Shown here: one piece after another, positions 1 to 5,221 of the stretch | Layout of the letters: every line of letters starts with the position of its first letter | Numbering within the stretch: position 1 is the first letter of the stretch | Assembly (NCBI GenBank): GCA_022712075.1 | Contig: JALAHE010000235.1 | Span: 1 to 5,267 of the forward strand | Direction: 5' to 3' | Source: Galactobacter sp. | GTDB taxonomy: Bacteria; Actinomycetota; Actinomycetes; Actinomycetales; Micrococcaceae | DNA length: 5,267 bases | Notes under the pieces: model-generated | What the model was told of the DNA's origin: nothing | Databases searched by the model: none | Seen by the model: only the letters and a program-made list of their open reading frames with translations | Position numbers and translations under genes: made by a program

Positions 1-98
1 ATGGGGAGGGCGCCCGTGGACGTGGCCGGGTCCTGGCGCTCGCTCGCGGGGTTCGCGGTGGCGGGGCGCTGCTCTCCGAGGCTCGGGTGCGCGGACAT
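1..98 (-). CDS. 5' end of a divergent gene, cut by the window edge (product unknown; exporter possible)
   Basis: An ATG at 98-96 on the minus strand is preceded by a good ribosome binding site (AAGGA, complement of 108-112, 9 nt upstream). From it an open frame runs to the left edge without a stop: 32 complete codons, starting MSAHPSLGEQRPATA. The visible part is rich in Ala, Pro, Ser, Thr, Gln and Glu, with no hydrophobic segment or signal peptide, so it looks like a disordered N-terminal tail. Such tails are common before the first membrane helix of actinobacterial MFS exporters, but no domain is visible and that identity is inference only. The gene is divergent from the TetR regulator at 295, and a palindromic operator lies in its probable promoter, so it is the likely regulatory target. 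The rightward open frame over 1-210 in the same DNA has no upstream signals and is treated as its shadow. Confidence 0.6.
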   Translation of the reverse strand, partial: MSAHPSLGEQRPATANPASERQDPATSTGALP

Positions 99-150
99 GA
101 ATATCGTTCCTTGGCTGCTGTGCGGGTGCGTTGCTCGTGGCCGATCCGGC

Positions 151-167
151 GGGGCGATGACCGCCCC
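151..167 (-). other. leader hairpin upstream of the minus-strand gene
   Basis: A perfect 6-bp inverted repeat, GGGGCG (151-156) and CGCCCC (162-167), with a 5-nt loop. It would form in the roughly 105-nt untranslated leader of the gene starting at 98 if transcription starts at the promoter near 204. Its role is unknown. It is short enough to be a by-product of GC-rich sequence. Confidence 0.3.
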
Positions 168-209
168 CGAACCAGGCCGTGGCGCCGCTATTGCGACGCC
201 ACTTCCATA

Positions 210-239
210 ACTGTACCGTCTGGACGGTTTAATTAGGAA
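210..239 (-). promoter_or_regulatory. putative promoter of the divergent minus-strand gene
   Basis: Read on the minus strand, TACAGT (complement of 210-215) is a good -10 box. A weak -35 candidate, TTCCTA (complement of 234-239), lies 18 nt upstream. The predicted start would be near 203-204, leaving a leader of about 105 nt before the ATG at 98. The spacer between the two boxes is occupied by the operator-like palindrome 215-228, so a bound TetR dimer would block RNA polymerase. The -35 match is poor (3 of 6) and the promoter is a prediction from sequence only. Confidence 0.45.
215..228. promoter_or_regulatory. TetR-type operator palindrome ACCGTC-TG-GACGGT
   Basis: A perfect inverted repeat with 6-bp arms and a 2-nt centre. 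It lies in the 196-bp region between the divergent starts at 98 (minus) and 295 (plus). TetR-family dimers typically bind palindromes of this size between their own gene and a divergent target. The site overlaps one base of the minus-strand -10 box and fills the spacer, which fits repression. It is 67 bp upstream of the regulator start, so autoregulation is possible but less direct. Confidence 0.6.
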
Positions 240-281
240 GCCGGATCGGCGTGATTCCGCTCTCCATGACGCGAGGGCCGA

Positions 282-294
282 TAGAGTCTGGGAC
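282..294 (+). promoter_or_regulatory. -10 box suggesting a leaderless start for the regulator at 295
   Basis: TAGAGT at 282-287 fits the actinobacterial TAnnnT -10 pattern and ends 7 nt before the ATG at 295. That is the spacing at which the A of the ATG would itself be the first transcribed base. The bases between (CTGGGAC) contain no convincing ribosome binding site, which fits a leaderless mRNA. No good -35 box is visible at the matching distance. Confidence 0.4.
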
Positions 295-864
295 ATGCCT
301 CGCCCACCCGCAGCCCGCGACAAACTCCTTGACGCCTACGCAGACATCCTGCGCACCGGCGGGGAGCGCGCCGCCACGCTCGAGGCAGTGGCCGGTCAGG
401 CCGGCGTCTCCAAGGGCGGCCTCCTGTACCACTTCAAGACCAAGGAGGCCCTGGCCGAGGCGCTGTCCGAGCGCATGCTGGAGCTGGGCCGGGCCGACGT
501 CGAGAAGATGCGCACGGCCCCGGATGGCCCGTCGAGCTACTACGTGCGCACCTCGGTCAACACCAAGAGCGCCTTCGACGTCACCTACGCCGCGATGATC
601 CGCCTCTCGCAGGCCTACGTGGCCCCCGCGCGCCACGCGCTGGAGACCATACACGGCTGGTGGCTCGACCTGATCCTCGAGGAGGTGCAGGAGCCGAGCG
701 TCGCCGAGACGATCATGCTCATCGGCGACGGCCTCTACTCCTACGCCGCCCTGCCCGGCGAGCTCGACCGCCCGGAGGCCGGCGGCGACATGGTCGGCCT
801 GCTGCGCCAGGTGGAGGTCCTCAAGGCCGCCGCCAAGGCCCAGATCGCGGCCGCCGGCGCCTGA
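295..864 (+). CDS. TetR/AcrR-family transcriptional regulator (first)
   Basis: A complete 189-residue protein, the usual TetR length. The N-terminal three-helix DNA-binding domain spans about residues 6-55. Its helix-turn-helix (about 28-47) contains the family signature AGVSKGGLLYHFKTKEAL, where Gly42, Leu44, Tyr45, Phe47 and Lys50 are typically conserved. The C-terminal ligand-binding and dimerisation part (about 60-189) is variable, as expected, and the inducer cannot be read from it. The ATG at 295 is chosen because it places the helix-turn-helix at the normal distance from the N-terminus and has a -10 box 7 nt upstream; no ribosome binding site is visible. The gene is divergent from the one starting at 98, with a palindromic operator between them, so it probably represses that neighbour. 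It ends in a region of large palindromes facing the permease gene. Family assignment is secure; target and ligand are inferred. Confidence 0.93.
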   Translation: MPRPPAARDKLLDAYADILRTGGERAATLEAVAGQAGVSKGGLLYHFKTKEALAEALSERMLELGRADVEKMRTAPDGPSSYYVRTSVNTKSAFDVTYAAMIRLSQAYVAPARHALETIHGWWLDLILEEVQEPSVAETIMLIGDGLYSYAALPGELDRPEAGGDMVGLLRQVEVLKAAAKAQIAAAGA

Positions 865-883
865 GGCCCTTCCGGCCCGCCCG

Positions 884-952
884 GCTTTGAGTCGCGGTCT
901 GCGCTTTGAGGAGTGGAATTCGCACCTCAAAGCGCAGACCGCGCCTCAGAGC
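884..952. repeat. long hairpin-forming inverted repeat, 28-nt arms
   Basis: Arms 884-911 and 925-952 pair over 28 positions with one mismatch (892/944) and one G-T pair (887/949). The inner 19 bp (893-911 with 925-943) are perfect. The 13-nt loop contains GAATTC at 916-921. Each arm carries an internal direct repeat: CTTTGAG at 885 and again at 904, mirrored by CTCAAAG at 927 and CTCAGAG at 945. The element starts 19 nt after the regulator's stop, between convergent genes, so a bidirectional terminator is the plain explanation. There is no T-tract on either side, and the stem is longer and the loop larger than in most terminators, so a dispersed REP-like intergenic element is an alternative. 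Confidence 0.75.
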
Positions 953-980
953 ACAGGTGAGCGGCGCGGGGGCACCCAAC

Positions 981-1034
981 GCACGACGACGCGGGCCCAC
1001 CTTCCGTACGGAAGGTGGGCCCGCGTCGTCGTGC
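981..1034. terminator. perfect 54-bp palindrome, probable bidirectional terminator
   Basis: Every one of 27 base pairs matches, from GCACGACG at 981 to CGTCGTGC ending at 1034, with the centre between 1007 and 1008 (CCGTACGG). In RNA it would give an approximately 25-bp, very GC-rich stem with a GUAC loop. It lies between convergent genes, 92 nt beyond the permease stop and 117 nt beyond the regulator stop, and would act equally from either direction. There is no U-tract, but actinobacterial terminators often lack one. The perfect symmetry is seen directly; the termination role is inference. Confidence 0.75.
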
Positions 1035-1125
1035 ACTGCCTGAAAGCGGCTTGCTGTACCGAGAACCGCTAGCAAACCGTTCAGCGTCCAGGAAACCGCT
1101 CGTGGCGGCCCGGACGGCGGCGCTC

Positions 1126-2493
1126 TTAGCTCTCCTTGAGGTCGAGCATGGGAGCGCGCTGGCGGAAGCCCTTGGTGACGATCGCCAGGACCACGGCCCC
1201 GAGCAGGACCCACAGGCCGCCCGCCGCGAAGGTGGTGGAGGAGAGCGAGGTCCACAACCAAACCGTCAGCGCCACGCCGATGAGCGGGAGCAGGCCGTTG
1301 TTGATGTGCTGCCAGGCGGTGGCGCGCTCCTGCCGGTCGAAGTAGAAGTGCTTGATGACCGAGAGGTTCACGAAGGTGAACGCGATGAGCGCGCCGAAGC
1401 TGACCACGGAGATGATGAACGTCAGGTCCACCACGAGCGCCAGGAGCGAGACGGCCGAGACCACGAGCGTGGCGGTCGCGGGGGACTTGAAGCGCTCGTT
1501 GAGGCGGCCGAAGATCGGCTTGGGCAGCACGCCGTCGCGGCCCATCGAGTAGAGGATGCGGGCCACGGAGGCCTGCGAGGTCAGGGCGGAGCCGAGTGCA
1601 CCTGCCACGTAGCAGGCCGTGAACAGCGTGGCGAGGAAGGTGCCACCCACGGCCGTCATGACCTCGGTGGCGGCCGAGTCCTCGTCGACGAACTGGGTGC
1701 TCTTGTGCGCCACCTGGGCCAGCCAGGAAAGCAGCACGAAGATGACGCCTGCGGCCAGCGTGACGATCATGATCGCCTTGGGGACCGTGCGCTCGGCGTC
1801 CTTGGCCTCCTCGGCCAGGGTGGAGACGGCGTCGAAGCCGAGGAAGGAGAGGCACAGGATCGCGGCGCCGCCCATCAGCGCGCCGGTGCTGCCGGCGGCC
1901 GCGGAGCCGTCGCCCTTGAACGGAGCCATGATGTCGATCGCCTGGCCGTTCATGGCCGCGATCGTGAAGACGATGAAGACCACGACGAAGATCGCCTGCG
2001 CCGCGATGAGCACCAGGTTGGTGCGGTTCACCGACGTGATGCCCACGATGTTCAGCACCGTCACGAGCGCGATGCACACGAGCACCCACACGGCGGCCGG
2101 GATCGCGGGAATGGCGACGTTGAGGTAGATGCCGATGACGAGGTAGTTGACCATCGGCAGGAAGAGGTAGTCCAGCATGAGCGCCCAGCCGACCAGGAAG
2201 CCGGTCTCGGGGCCGAAGGTGCGCTGCGTGTACACGTAGGCCGAGCCGGCCAGCGGGTAGGCGCCGGCCATGCGGGCGTAGGAACGGGCCGTGAACAGCA
2301 TGGCCACGAGGGTGACGATGTAGGCGGCGGCGACGCGGCCGCCGGTCGAGACGGTGACGACGCCGTAGGTCGTGAACACGGTCAGCGGCACCATGTAGAC
2401 GAGGCCGAACATGGTCAGGGAGGGGGTGCCGAGCACGCGCTTGAGCTGCGTTGCGTTCGTGCCGGCGGCCGTGCCAGGTGTTTGCGTTTTCAT
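1126..2493 (-). CDS. APC-superfamily permease, PuuP (putrescine importer)-like
   Basis: A 455-residue integral membrane transporter with about 12 hydrophobic segments, expected in the cytoplasmic membrane as a cation- or proton-coupled importer. Features recalled from E. coli PuuP are clear: GLVYMVPLTVF (30-40) in the unwound first helix, LDYLFLP (107-113), SFLGFDAVSTLAEE (216-229), the cytoplasmic loop SQASVARILYSMGRDGVLP (306-324) and FGALIAFTFVNLSV (366-379). Length and spacing fit the family throughout, with no frameshift. The start at 2493 is preferred over the TTG or ATG 15-18 nt upstream because AAAGGAG (complement of 2499-2505) sits 5 nt before it; the upstream starts would lie before that site. 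The gene follows the amidohydrolase by 129 nt on the same strand, so the two are probably co-transcribed. A cationic amine or amino acid is the likely cargo, but PuuP-like proteins differ in substrate, so putrescine itself is only a possibility. Confidence 0.93.
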   Translation of the reverse strand: MKTQTPGTAAGTNATQLKRVLGTPSLTMFGLVYMVPLTVFTTYGVVTVSTGGRVAAAYIVTLVAMLFTARSYARMAGAYPLAGSAYVYTQRTFGPETGFLVGWALMLDYLFLPMVNYLVIGIYLNVAIPAIPAAVWVLVCIALVTVLNIVGITSVNRTNLVLIAAQAIFVVVFIVFTIAAMNGQAIDIMAPFKGDGSAAAGSTGALMGGAAILCLSFLGFDAVSTLAEEAKDAERTVPKAIMIVTLAAGVIFVLLSWLAQVAHKSTQFVDEDSAATEVMTAVGGTFLATLFTACYVAGALGSALTSQASVARILYSMGRDGVLPKPIFGRLNERFKSPATATLVVSAVSLLALVVDLTFIISVVSFGALIAFTFVNLSVIKHFYFDRQERATAWQHINNGLLPLIGVALTVWLWTSLSSTTFAAGGLWVLLGAVVLAIVTKGFRQRAPMLDLKES

Positions 2494-2592
2494 CACGGCT
2501 CCTTTCATCAAGGGTGGGGCGGTGTATCAGTCCTGCTTCGGTGCTTCTCTTGGGCGTTGCGTGGGAGTTCTGGGGGCAGCGGGCCCGTTGCC

Positions 2593-2622
2593 AGGCCCGC
2601 CGCGGGCGGGCTTGAGGCCCGC
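2593..2622 (-). terminator. hairpin(s) just after the amidohydrolase stop, possible intercistronic attenuator
   Basis: Directly after the amidohydrolase TGA, the minus-strand transcript can form GCGGGC-CTCAA-GCCCGC (2606-2622), 6 bp with a 5-nt loop. A further GC-rich inverted repeat built from GGGCC/GGCCC lies around 2581-2598. There is no U-tract. The position between two likely co-transcribed genes suggests either partial termination that lowers permease expression or an mRNA-stabilising 3' structure. The symmetry is seen; the role is inferred. Confidence 0.4.
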
Positions 2623-4269
2623 TCAGGCCTGGCGATGCACGACGGCGCCGCCCAGGTAGGTCGCGAGGATCGGGTTCTGGGGGAGGTCGTGGGGCGCCTG
2701 CTCCCGCGGGTCGCGGGCCAGGATCACGAGGTCGGCGGCATTGCCCTCCGAGATCTCGCCCCACGGGGCGTCGAGGGAGTCGGCGAAGGCCTGGTGGGCC
2801 ACGCCGGAGGTGTAGGCGGCCAGGGCCAGCTCCGGGGCCACGATCTCCTGCGGCGTCCAGCCGCCGGCGGGGAGGCCCTCCGTGGTGGTGCGGGACATCG
2901 CGATGGCGAGGCCGTCGCGCGGGTCGCCGGAGGAGACGGGCCAGTCGGAGCCGAAGGACAGGGCGGCGCCCGAGTCCTGCAGCGAGTTCAGCTGGTACTG
3001 GCGATCGGAGCGCTCCTCGCCGAGGCGGGGCACGGTGAGCACCGTCATGAGCGCGTCCTGCTGGGCCCAGAGCGGCTGCATGCAGGGGATCACGCCGAGC
3101 TGGGCGAAGCGGCCGAGGTCGGCCTCGTCGATGAGCTGGGCGTGGGCGATGACGGGGCGGCGGTCGCGCGGGCCGTTGGCGGCGATGGCCGCCTCGAAGG
3201 CGTCCAGCGCCTGGCGCACGGCGGCGTCGCCGATCGCGTGGACGTGGATCTGGAAGCCCTCGGCGTCCGCGGCCACGACGGCGTTCTTGAGCATGTCGCC
3301 GGGCCACACGCTCATGCCGTGCTTGTGCAGGGCGGAGCAGTACGGCTCCAGGAGGGCGCCCGTCTCGTTTTCGACGACGCCGTCGGCGAAGAACTTGATG
3401 GTGTTGGCCGTGAGGCGCGGGTGCTTGGCGGCCTGCACGCGCTGGTGGTCGGCCACGAAGCGCGGGAGCTGGGCCTCGAACTTGCGGGGGTCGGCGTACT
3501 GCGCCAGGTTGAAGCGCAGGGGGAGGCGGTCGGCGGCCGCGGCCTCCAGGTAGGTGTCGACGTCGCCGGGCTCCACCCACGCGTCCTGCACCCAGGTCAC
3601 GCCGCGGGCCAGGTAGTACTCGCCGGCCGCCTCGAGGGCGCGCAGGCGCTCCTCCTGCGGGCGGGTGGGGGCCACGTCCATGATCAGGTCGACGGCGCCC
3701 CACTCGCGCAGGATGCCGAGGGGCTCGCCGTCCTCGCGGTGGGTGATCTCGCCGAGCTGCGGATCCGGGGTGTCGCGCGTGATGCCGGCGGCGGCCAGTG
3801 CCGCGCTGTTGACCCACACCGTGTGATAGTCCCAGGCGCGCAGCACCACGGGGCGGTCCGGGACCGCCTCGTCCAGCCAGCGCGCGTCGAAAAGCCCCTC
3901 CGGGGCCAGCGATCCGTCGTAGCTCGCGCCGAAGATCCACTCGAGCTCCGGGTGCTCCTCGGCGAAGCGCTTCACCTCGGCGACGATCTCCTCGACGGAG
4001 CCGCACGCGCGCACCCGCGGGCCTGCCTCCTCGAGCCCGCCGAAGAGCGGGTGGGCGTGGCCGTCGCCGAAGGAGGCGCTCACGAAGGCGCCGCTCAGAT
4101 CGGTGCGCAGCACCTCGGAACCGGCGTCGGTGGCGGCCTCTGCAAGGCGGTGGGCCTCGGCGCCGAGGCCGGCGATGCGTCCATCCACGAGGAGGACGGC
4201 GTCGACGTCGGGCGAACCGGCGCCCGTGAAGACGGTGCCGGAGTGGAGCAGCTGGGCGCGGGAGTTCAT
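2623..4269 (-). CDS. YtcJ-type metal-dependent amidohydrolase (amidohydrolase_3 family)
   Basis: A 548-residue cytosolic enzyme, no signal peptide, full length for the YtcJ group. Residues 1-62 form the N-terminal strand region typical of amidohydrolases. The metal-binding DxHxH motif is GDGHAHP (Asp69, His71, His73). It is followed by IKFFADGVVENETGALLEPY (291-310, Lys292 and Asp296), HVHAIGD (342-348), AHAQ (375-378, His376) and FGSDWPV (439-445, Asp442), which supply the remaining ligands and the catalytic aspartate. The C-terminal GEISEGNAADLVIL is the usual return to the N-terminal domain. Family members hydrolyse amide or related C-N bonds; the N-substituted formamide deformylase NfdA is a characterised relative, but substrates are mostly unknown. 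The ATG at 4269 is chosen for its GAAGGA site (complement of 4278-4283) 8 nt upstream and the normal N-terminus it gives; the open frame continues upstream only into the operator region. It is probably the first gene of an operon with the permease. Confidence 0.93.
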   Translation of the reverse strand: MNSRAQLLHSGTVFTGAGSPDVDAVLLVDGRIAGLGAEAHRLAEAATDAGSEVLRTDLSGAFVSASFGDGHAHPLFGGLEEAGPRVRACGSVEEIVAEVKRFAEEHPELEWIFGASYDGSLAPEGLFDARWLDEAVPDRPVVLRAWDYHTVWVNSAALAAAGITRDTPDPQLGEITHREDGEPLGILREWGAVDLIMDVAPTRPQEERLRALEAAGEYYLARGVTWVQDAWVEPGDVDTYLEAAAADRLPLRFNLAQYADPRKFEAQLPRFVADHQRVQAAKHPRLTANTIKFFADGVVENETGALLEPYCSALHKHGMSVWPGDMLKNAVVAADAEGFQIHVHAIGDAAVRQALDAFEAAIAANGPRDRRPVIAHAQLIDEADLGRFAQLGVIPCMQPLWAQQDALMTVLTVPRLGEERSDRQYQLNSLQDSGAALSFGSDWPVSSGDPRDGLAIAMSRTTTEGLPAGGWTPQEIVAPELALAAYTSGVAHQAFADSLDAPWGEISEGNAADLVILARDPREQAPHDLPQNPILATYLGGAVVHRQA

Positions 4270-4299
4270 GCGTCGGGTCCTTCGTGGCGTCGGTGATGC

Positions 4300-4369
4300 G
4301 TGCTGGGGTGGCCGCGCCTCGGCTCGATCCGGGGCCCTCCTGGGGCCCGGGACGAAGCGGTGGCAGCAC
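4300..4369 (-). other. structured leader of the amidohydrolase mRNA
   Basis: If transcription starts near 4397, the amidohydrolase has an unusually long leader of about 128 nt. Within it GTGCTG and CAGCAC (4300-4305 with 4364-4369) can close a stem over an internal hairpin built from two GGGGCCC copies (4331-4349 region). I do not recognise a known riboswitch class. The open frame of the amidohydrolase extends upstream through this leader, but no start codon with a ribosome site supports translation there. Confidence 0.3.
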
Positions 4370-4371
4370 CC

Positions 4372-4396
4372 CCGGTACGAACACTGTTCGTGCCGG
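4372..4396. promoter_or_regulatory. 25-bp TetR-type operator at the amidohydrolase promoter
   Basis: A 25-bp inverted repeat centred on C4384, with 12-bp arms and a single mismatch (4376/4392). The core ACGAACACTGTTCGT (4377-4391) is perfect, and CCGG/CCGG flank it. It begins at the predicted +1 of the leftward promoter (boxes at 4404-4409 and 4427-4432), where a bound dimer would block initiation or escape. The regulator encoded at 4575, divergent from the amidohydrolase, is the natural ligand of the site. Confidence 0.7.
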
Positions 4397-4403
4397 TAGT
4401 GTG

Positions 4404-4432
4404 ACCTTACACACACCGTGTTTCCGCGTAAA
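4404..4432 (-). promoter_or_regulatory. promoter of the amidohydrolase-permease operon
   Basis: On the minus strand TTTACG (complement of 4427-4432) and TAAGGT (complement of 4404-4409) are separated by exactly 17 nt. They match the -35 consensus in 4 of 6 positions and the actinobacterial TAnnnT -10 pattern. The predicted start is at about 4397-4398, at the edge of the 25-bp operator. A GTGTG/CACAC inverted repeat (4399-4414) overlaps the -10 box and could be a further protein site. Confidence 0.55.
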
Positions 4433-4466
4433 GACGCGAGCGTTGCCGTGACATGACCGGCGCGCG

Positions 4467-4569
4467 CGAGCGCTCGGTGGCCGGCGCCCCCGCCGGGGCG
4501 GTTGGAGCGCGGGCGCGCCGAAGCGGCTAGGCTCGCCGCGCGGGCCATCCCGCCCCTGTCGAGAAGGAG
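4467..4569 (+). promoter_or_regulatory. control region and ribosome binding site of the second TetR gene
   Basis: GAAGGAG at 4563-4569 lies 5 nt before the ATG at 4575 and decides that start over a GTG at 4569, which overlaps the site itself. TAGGCT (4528-4533) is a plausible TAnnnT -10 box giving a leader of about 35 nt. TTGGAG (4502-4507) is the nearest -35-like hexamer, but with a long 20-nt spacer. Further upstream are a 10-bp palindrome CGAGCGCTCG (4467-4476) and a hairpin CGCCCC-CGCC-GGGGCG (4485-4500), both possibly chance in such GC-rich DNA. Confidence 0.45.
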
Positions 4570-4574
4570 TGCCC

Positions 4575-5192
4575 ATGACCCCGCCGCTGAGCCGCGACCG
4601 CCTGCTCGCCGCCGCCATGTCCATCGTGGATGAGGAGGGGGCCGAGGCGCTCACGATGCGAGCGCTCGCCGGGCGCGTGGATCGCCAGGTCTCTTCGCTC
4701 TACAACCATGTCTCTGGTCGCGCCGAGCTGATCGAACTCATGCGCGCCAAGGTCGTGGAGCGCATCGACGTCAGCGCCTTTGGCTCGAAGGCCTGGGACG
4801 TCGCGCTGGGGGAGTGGGCGCGCTCCTACCTCATGGCCTTCGCCCAGCACCCGCACCTCATCCGGCTCCTGGCCACCACGCCCATCCGCGACGAGTCGAC
4901 CCTCGCGATGTACAACGAGGTGGTCCGCGCGCTGACCGAGGCCGGCTGGGCGGCGGGGGAGTCCATCGCCGTGCTGCGCACCGTCGAGGCCCACGTCCTG
5001 GGCTCTGCGCTGGACATCGTGGCGCCCGGCAACATGCTCGACGCCGCCGCTGTGCCCGAGGCACTACCGGCGCTGCGCGCGGCGCTGGCCGTTGAACACC
5101 ACAGCGCGGGGGCCGCCGAGGCCGCGTTCGATCTGGGGCTCACGGCGCTCATCGCCGGCCTGCGCGAGCGCAACGGCGCCCCGGCCGCCTGA
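4575..5192 (+). CDS. TetR-family transcriptional regulator (second), likely repressor of the amidohydrolase-permease operon
   Basis: A complete 205-residue protein. The N-terminal DNA-binding domain covers about residues 6-54. Its helix-turn-helix (27-46) reads LTMRALAGRVDRQVSSLYNH, and the following SGRAELIELM is the start of the connecting helix. The SLYNHV form, rather than the more common LYYHF, is characteristic of the branch that includes TetR itself, with an all-helical ligand-binding C-terminal half (about 60-205). The ligand cannot be predicted. It is transcribed away from the amidohydrolase across a 305-bp region holding a 25-bp palindrome placed at the amidohydrolase transcription start, so repression relieved by the operon's substrate is the likely mode. 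Because the palindrome is about 130 bp from the regulator's own -10 box, strong autoregulation is less obvious. Family is secure; target is inferred from position. Confidence 0.93.
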   Translation: MTPPLSRDRLLAAAMSIVDEEGAEALTMRALAGRVDRQVSSLYNHVSGRAELIELMRAKVVERIDVSAFGSKAWDVALGEWARSYLMAFAQHPHLIRLLATTPIRDESTLAMYNEVVRALTEAGWAAGESIAVLRTVEAHVLGSALDIVAPGNMLDAAAVPEALPALRAALAVEHHSAGAAEAAFDLGLTALIAGLRERNGAPAA

Positions 5193-5221
5193 GGCGGCCA
5201 CCCCGCCGGCGGCCACCCGCC
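5193..5221 (+). terminator. tandem GC hairpins after the second TetR gene
   Basis: Immediately after the TGA, GGCGG-CCACC-CCGCC (5193-5207) and GGCGG-CCAC-CCGCC (5208-5221) form two adjacent 5-bp hairpins. They have no T-tract. Their position right behind a stop codon makes a terminator the likely role, although the stems are short. Confidence 0.45.

Noticed and set aside
1..210. 69-residue rightward open frame at the left edge
   Set aside because: It has no ribosome site or domain, and it lies opposite the better supported minus-strand start at 98 and the promoter region.
229..930. 233-residue leftward open frame opposite the first TetR gene
   Set aside because: It is an antisense shadow of a clear TetR coding sequence, and its start lies in the loop of the 884-952 hairpin.
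887..1072. small rightward open frame across the two palindromes
   Set aside because: Its sequence is dictated by the inverted repeats, and a similar peptide reads from the other strand, as expected of a palindrome rather than a gene.
1046..1099. AACCG repeated three times, and interlocking AGCGG/CCGCT and TTGCT/AGCAA pairs
   Set aside because: The units are five bases, the spacing is irregular (11 and 19 nt) and the pairing is weak; this is within chance for the region.
2494..2511. Earlier TTG and ATG starts for the permease (2511 and 2508)
   Set aside because: Both lie upstream of, or at, the AAAGGAG site at 2499-2505, which serves the ATG at 2493.
1015..4296. 1093-residue rightward open frame antisense to permease and amidohydrolase
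   Set aside because: The composition (very high Gly, Ala, Val, Glu, Asp, His) is that of an antisense shadow of GC-rich coding DNA, and it begins within the terminator palindrome without a ribosome site.
821..4654. 1277-residue leftward open frame spanning both metabolic genes
   Set aside because: It is in a different frame from the amidohydrolase and permease, its product is dominated by Arg, Pro, Gly and Ala, and it shows no domain. Stop-free shadow frames are expected at this GC content.
4527..4994. 155-residue leftward open frame opposite the second TetR gene
   Set aside because: Antisense shadow without a recognisable domain; the TetR frame on the other strand has an ideal ribosome site and a clear helix-turn-helix.
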